The notes under the pieces were generated by a model that was not told the DNA's origin, searched no databases, and saw only the letters and a program-made list of their open reading frames with translations. From positions 26,863 through 90,862 of the forward strand of contig NCEM01000009.1 in assembly GCA_002280725.1 (NCBI GenBank): a stretch of 64,000 nucleotides of DNA, in the 5' to 3' direction. Position numbers and translations under genes: made by a program. The DNA comes from Alphaproteobacteria bacterium 32-64-14. Its GTDB lineage: Bacteria > Pseudomonadota > Alphaproteobacteria > Caulobacterales > Hyphomonadaceae. Shown here piece by piece: positions 62,805 through 64,000 of this stretch (position 1 is its first letter; every line of letters starts with the position of its first letter).

Positions 62805-64000
62805 ATGACGAACACCAGCACGGCAGGAGACGAGCAACTCATCGCACAAGGCATGACCGTGGCGGTCCATGCCCGCCGCCAGCCGGATCGTCTCGCGATT
62901 ATCTCGCCGTCCGGCAATCGCACGTGGAAGCAGCTGAACGACCGCGCCAACCAACTCGTCCGCCTGTTCCGGCGGCGCGGCCTGAAGCCGGGCGATGGCG
63001 TGGCGCTGTTGGCCCACAACGGCCCCGAGTTCGCGGAGGTCTGGGCGGCGACGCAGCGCGCGGGCTTCCGCCTGACCGCTGTGAACTGGCACCAGTCGCC
63101 GGAGATCATCGCCTACGTCGTCGACAATTGCGACGCGCGCGTGCTGGTCGCTTCAGGCCGGTTCGTTGCGGGCGCGCTTGCGGCCGTGGCCGCGTCGGAC
63201 AAGCTCGGGGTGAAGCTGGCCTTTGCCGGCGCGATCGATGATTTCGACGACTATGAAGGGGCGCTGGCGGCCGAGGATCCTTCCGACATCGATGCGCCCG
63301 AGCCTGGCTCCACCATGCTCTATACATCCGGCACGACGGGGCGGCCCAAGGGCGTCTTCCGCCGCACGCGCCCGGTGGTGTCGCAGCTGACCGCAGTCTG
63401 CAATGAAACCGCGAAGTGGAATCCGGCGACGGATATCTCGCTACTCACCGGCCCGCTGTATCACGCGGCGCCGCTCGGGATTAACTTCGTCATCCCGATC
63501 AATGCTGGCGTCACCACGCTGCTGATGGACAAGTGGGATGCCGAAGAGACGCTGCGGCTGATCGAGCAGCACAAGGCTACGCATACGCACCTCGTGCCCA
63601 CCATGATGCACCGCATGCTCCAGCTGCCCGAGGCTACACGGAACAAGTACGACATCAGATCGATGCGCTGGATCATCCATGGCGCGGCGCCCTGCCCGGC
63701 GCACGTCAAGAAATCGATGATGGACTGGTTCGGTCCGGTGATCTTTGAATACTACTCCTCCACCGAAGGCGGCGGCGTGTTCGTCGGCCCGCACGACTGG
63801 TTGAGGAAGCCGGGCACGGTTGGAAGGGCTGTGCCGGCCGTCGAGGTGAAACTGCTCGATATTGATGGCAACCCCGTGCCGCAGGGCCAGGAAGGCCTCA
63901 TCTACGTGAAGGCGCCGGCCACAGGCCGTTTCGAATACTACAAGGAACAGGGCAAGACCGACGCCAGCTATCGCGGCGACTGGTTCACGCTGGGCGACAT
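62805..64000 (+). CDS. second acyl-CoA synthetase (partial, runs off window)
   Basis: The ATG at 62805 (MTNTSTAGDEQLIAQ) opens a frame that continues past the window end; 398 codons are visible. It is an acyl-adenylate synthetase with P-loop YTSGTTGRPKGVFRR at about residue 173, FEYYSSTEGGGVFV (A5) and, at the edge, GDWFTLGDI (A7). It is clearly diverged from the preceding ligase, so it is not a recent duplicate. With the hydratase upstream it suggests a catabolic acyl-CoA operon. An aggaaa site lies upstream. Confidence 0.9.
   Translation, partial: MTNTSTAGDEQLIAQGMTVAVHARRQPDRLAIISPSGNRTWKQLNDRANQLVRLFRRRGLKPGDGVALLAHNGPEFAEVWAATQRAGFRLTAVNWHQSPEIIAYVVDNCDARVLVASGRFVAGALAAVAASDKLGVKLAFAGAIDDFDDYEGALAAEDPSDIDAPEPGSTMLYTSGTTGRPKGVFRRTRPVVSQLTAVCNETAKWNPATDISLLTGPLYHAAPLGINFVIPINAGVTTLLMDKWDAEETLRLIEQHKATHTHLVPTMMHRMLQLPEATRNKYDIRSMRWIIHGAAPCPAHVKKSMMDWFGPVIFEYYSSTEGGGVFVGPHDWLRKPGTVGRAVPAVEVKLLDIDGNPVPQGQEGLIYVKAPATGRFEYYKEQGKTDASYRGDWFTLGD

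Overview
The window is chromosomal DNA from an alphaproteobacterium. It is GC-rich, densely packed and shows many ATGA/TGATG stop-start overlaps. The gene orders are alphaproteobacterial landmarks: murA-DUF2948-hisD-UPF0262-infA-maf-RNase E/G-like-yacG, ntrY-ntrX-hfq-hflX, coxB-coxA-ctaB-coxF-ctaG-coxC-DUF983-SURF1, and lspA followed by a DUF3035/BamF-like lipoprotein and two M16 proteins. A cheY-cheZ pair and the style of the proteins would fit a Caulobacterales/Hyphomonadaceae-like organism, but the family-level placement is an inference.

Layout. 0.4-1.4 kb: cheY-cheZ (minus strand) ending in a hairpin, beside a palindromic repeat. 1.7-12 kb: maoC-like hydratase, ribF, ileS (with a possible Ile-rich leader), lspA, BamF-like lipoprotein, an active/inactive M16 protease pair, mutL. 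12-19 kb: mostly single RNA-modification and metabolism genes on both strands (trmH-like, rnhB, quinone oxidoreductase, CPBP protease, rsmD, tadA, DUF3298-type protein, ubiA, rsmE). 19-25 kb: gshA, a POT peptide transporter with an extra soluble insert, tldD, a TPR protein. 25-35 kb: a complete aa3-type cytochrome c oxidase operon with its heme and copper assembly factors, running on into thrC and an MPP-like M16 protease. 35-43 kb: an EAL protein, gatB, then ntrYX-hfq-hflX. 43-49.5 kb: tRNA-Thr, then the murA to yacG cluster. 49.6-51.4 kb: a loose stretch between tRNA-Phe and tRNA-Ser with small orphan genes, a frameshifted hupE and palindromes; this is the most accessory-like part. 51.7-58.3 kb: rlpA, dacA-like, tmk, holB, tatD, a PhnP-like hydrolase and mazG, i.e. 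envelope, DNA precursor and housekeeping functions. 58.3-64 kb: a MocA/XdhC molybdenum-enzyme maturation pair on the minus strand, then an enoyl-CoA hydratase and two acyl-CoA synthetases, the second cut by the window end.

How it works together. The cox block encodes the three core subunits, heme O synthesis (ctaB), copper insertion (ctaG/Cox11), SURF1, CoxF and DUF983. It also holds a diverged subunit-III-like protein immediately after coxC, which is one of the more unusual items here. lspA matures lipoproteins, and the next genes encode a BamF-like lipoprotein and a lipoprotein M16 paralogue, so that operon looks envelope-directed.

I found no CRISPR array, insertion sequence, prophage or recognisable defence system. 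The most notable unexplained items are the Ile-rich mini-ORF plus hairpin before ileS, the coxC-like paralogue, the frameshifted hupE, and two extragenic palindromic elements.
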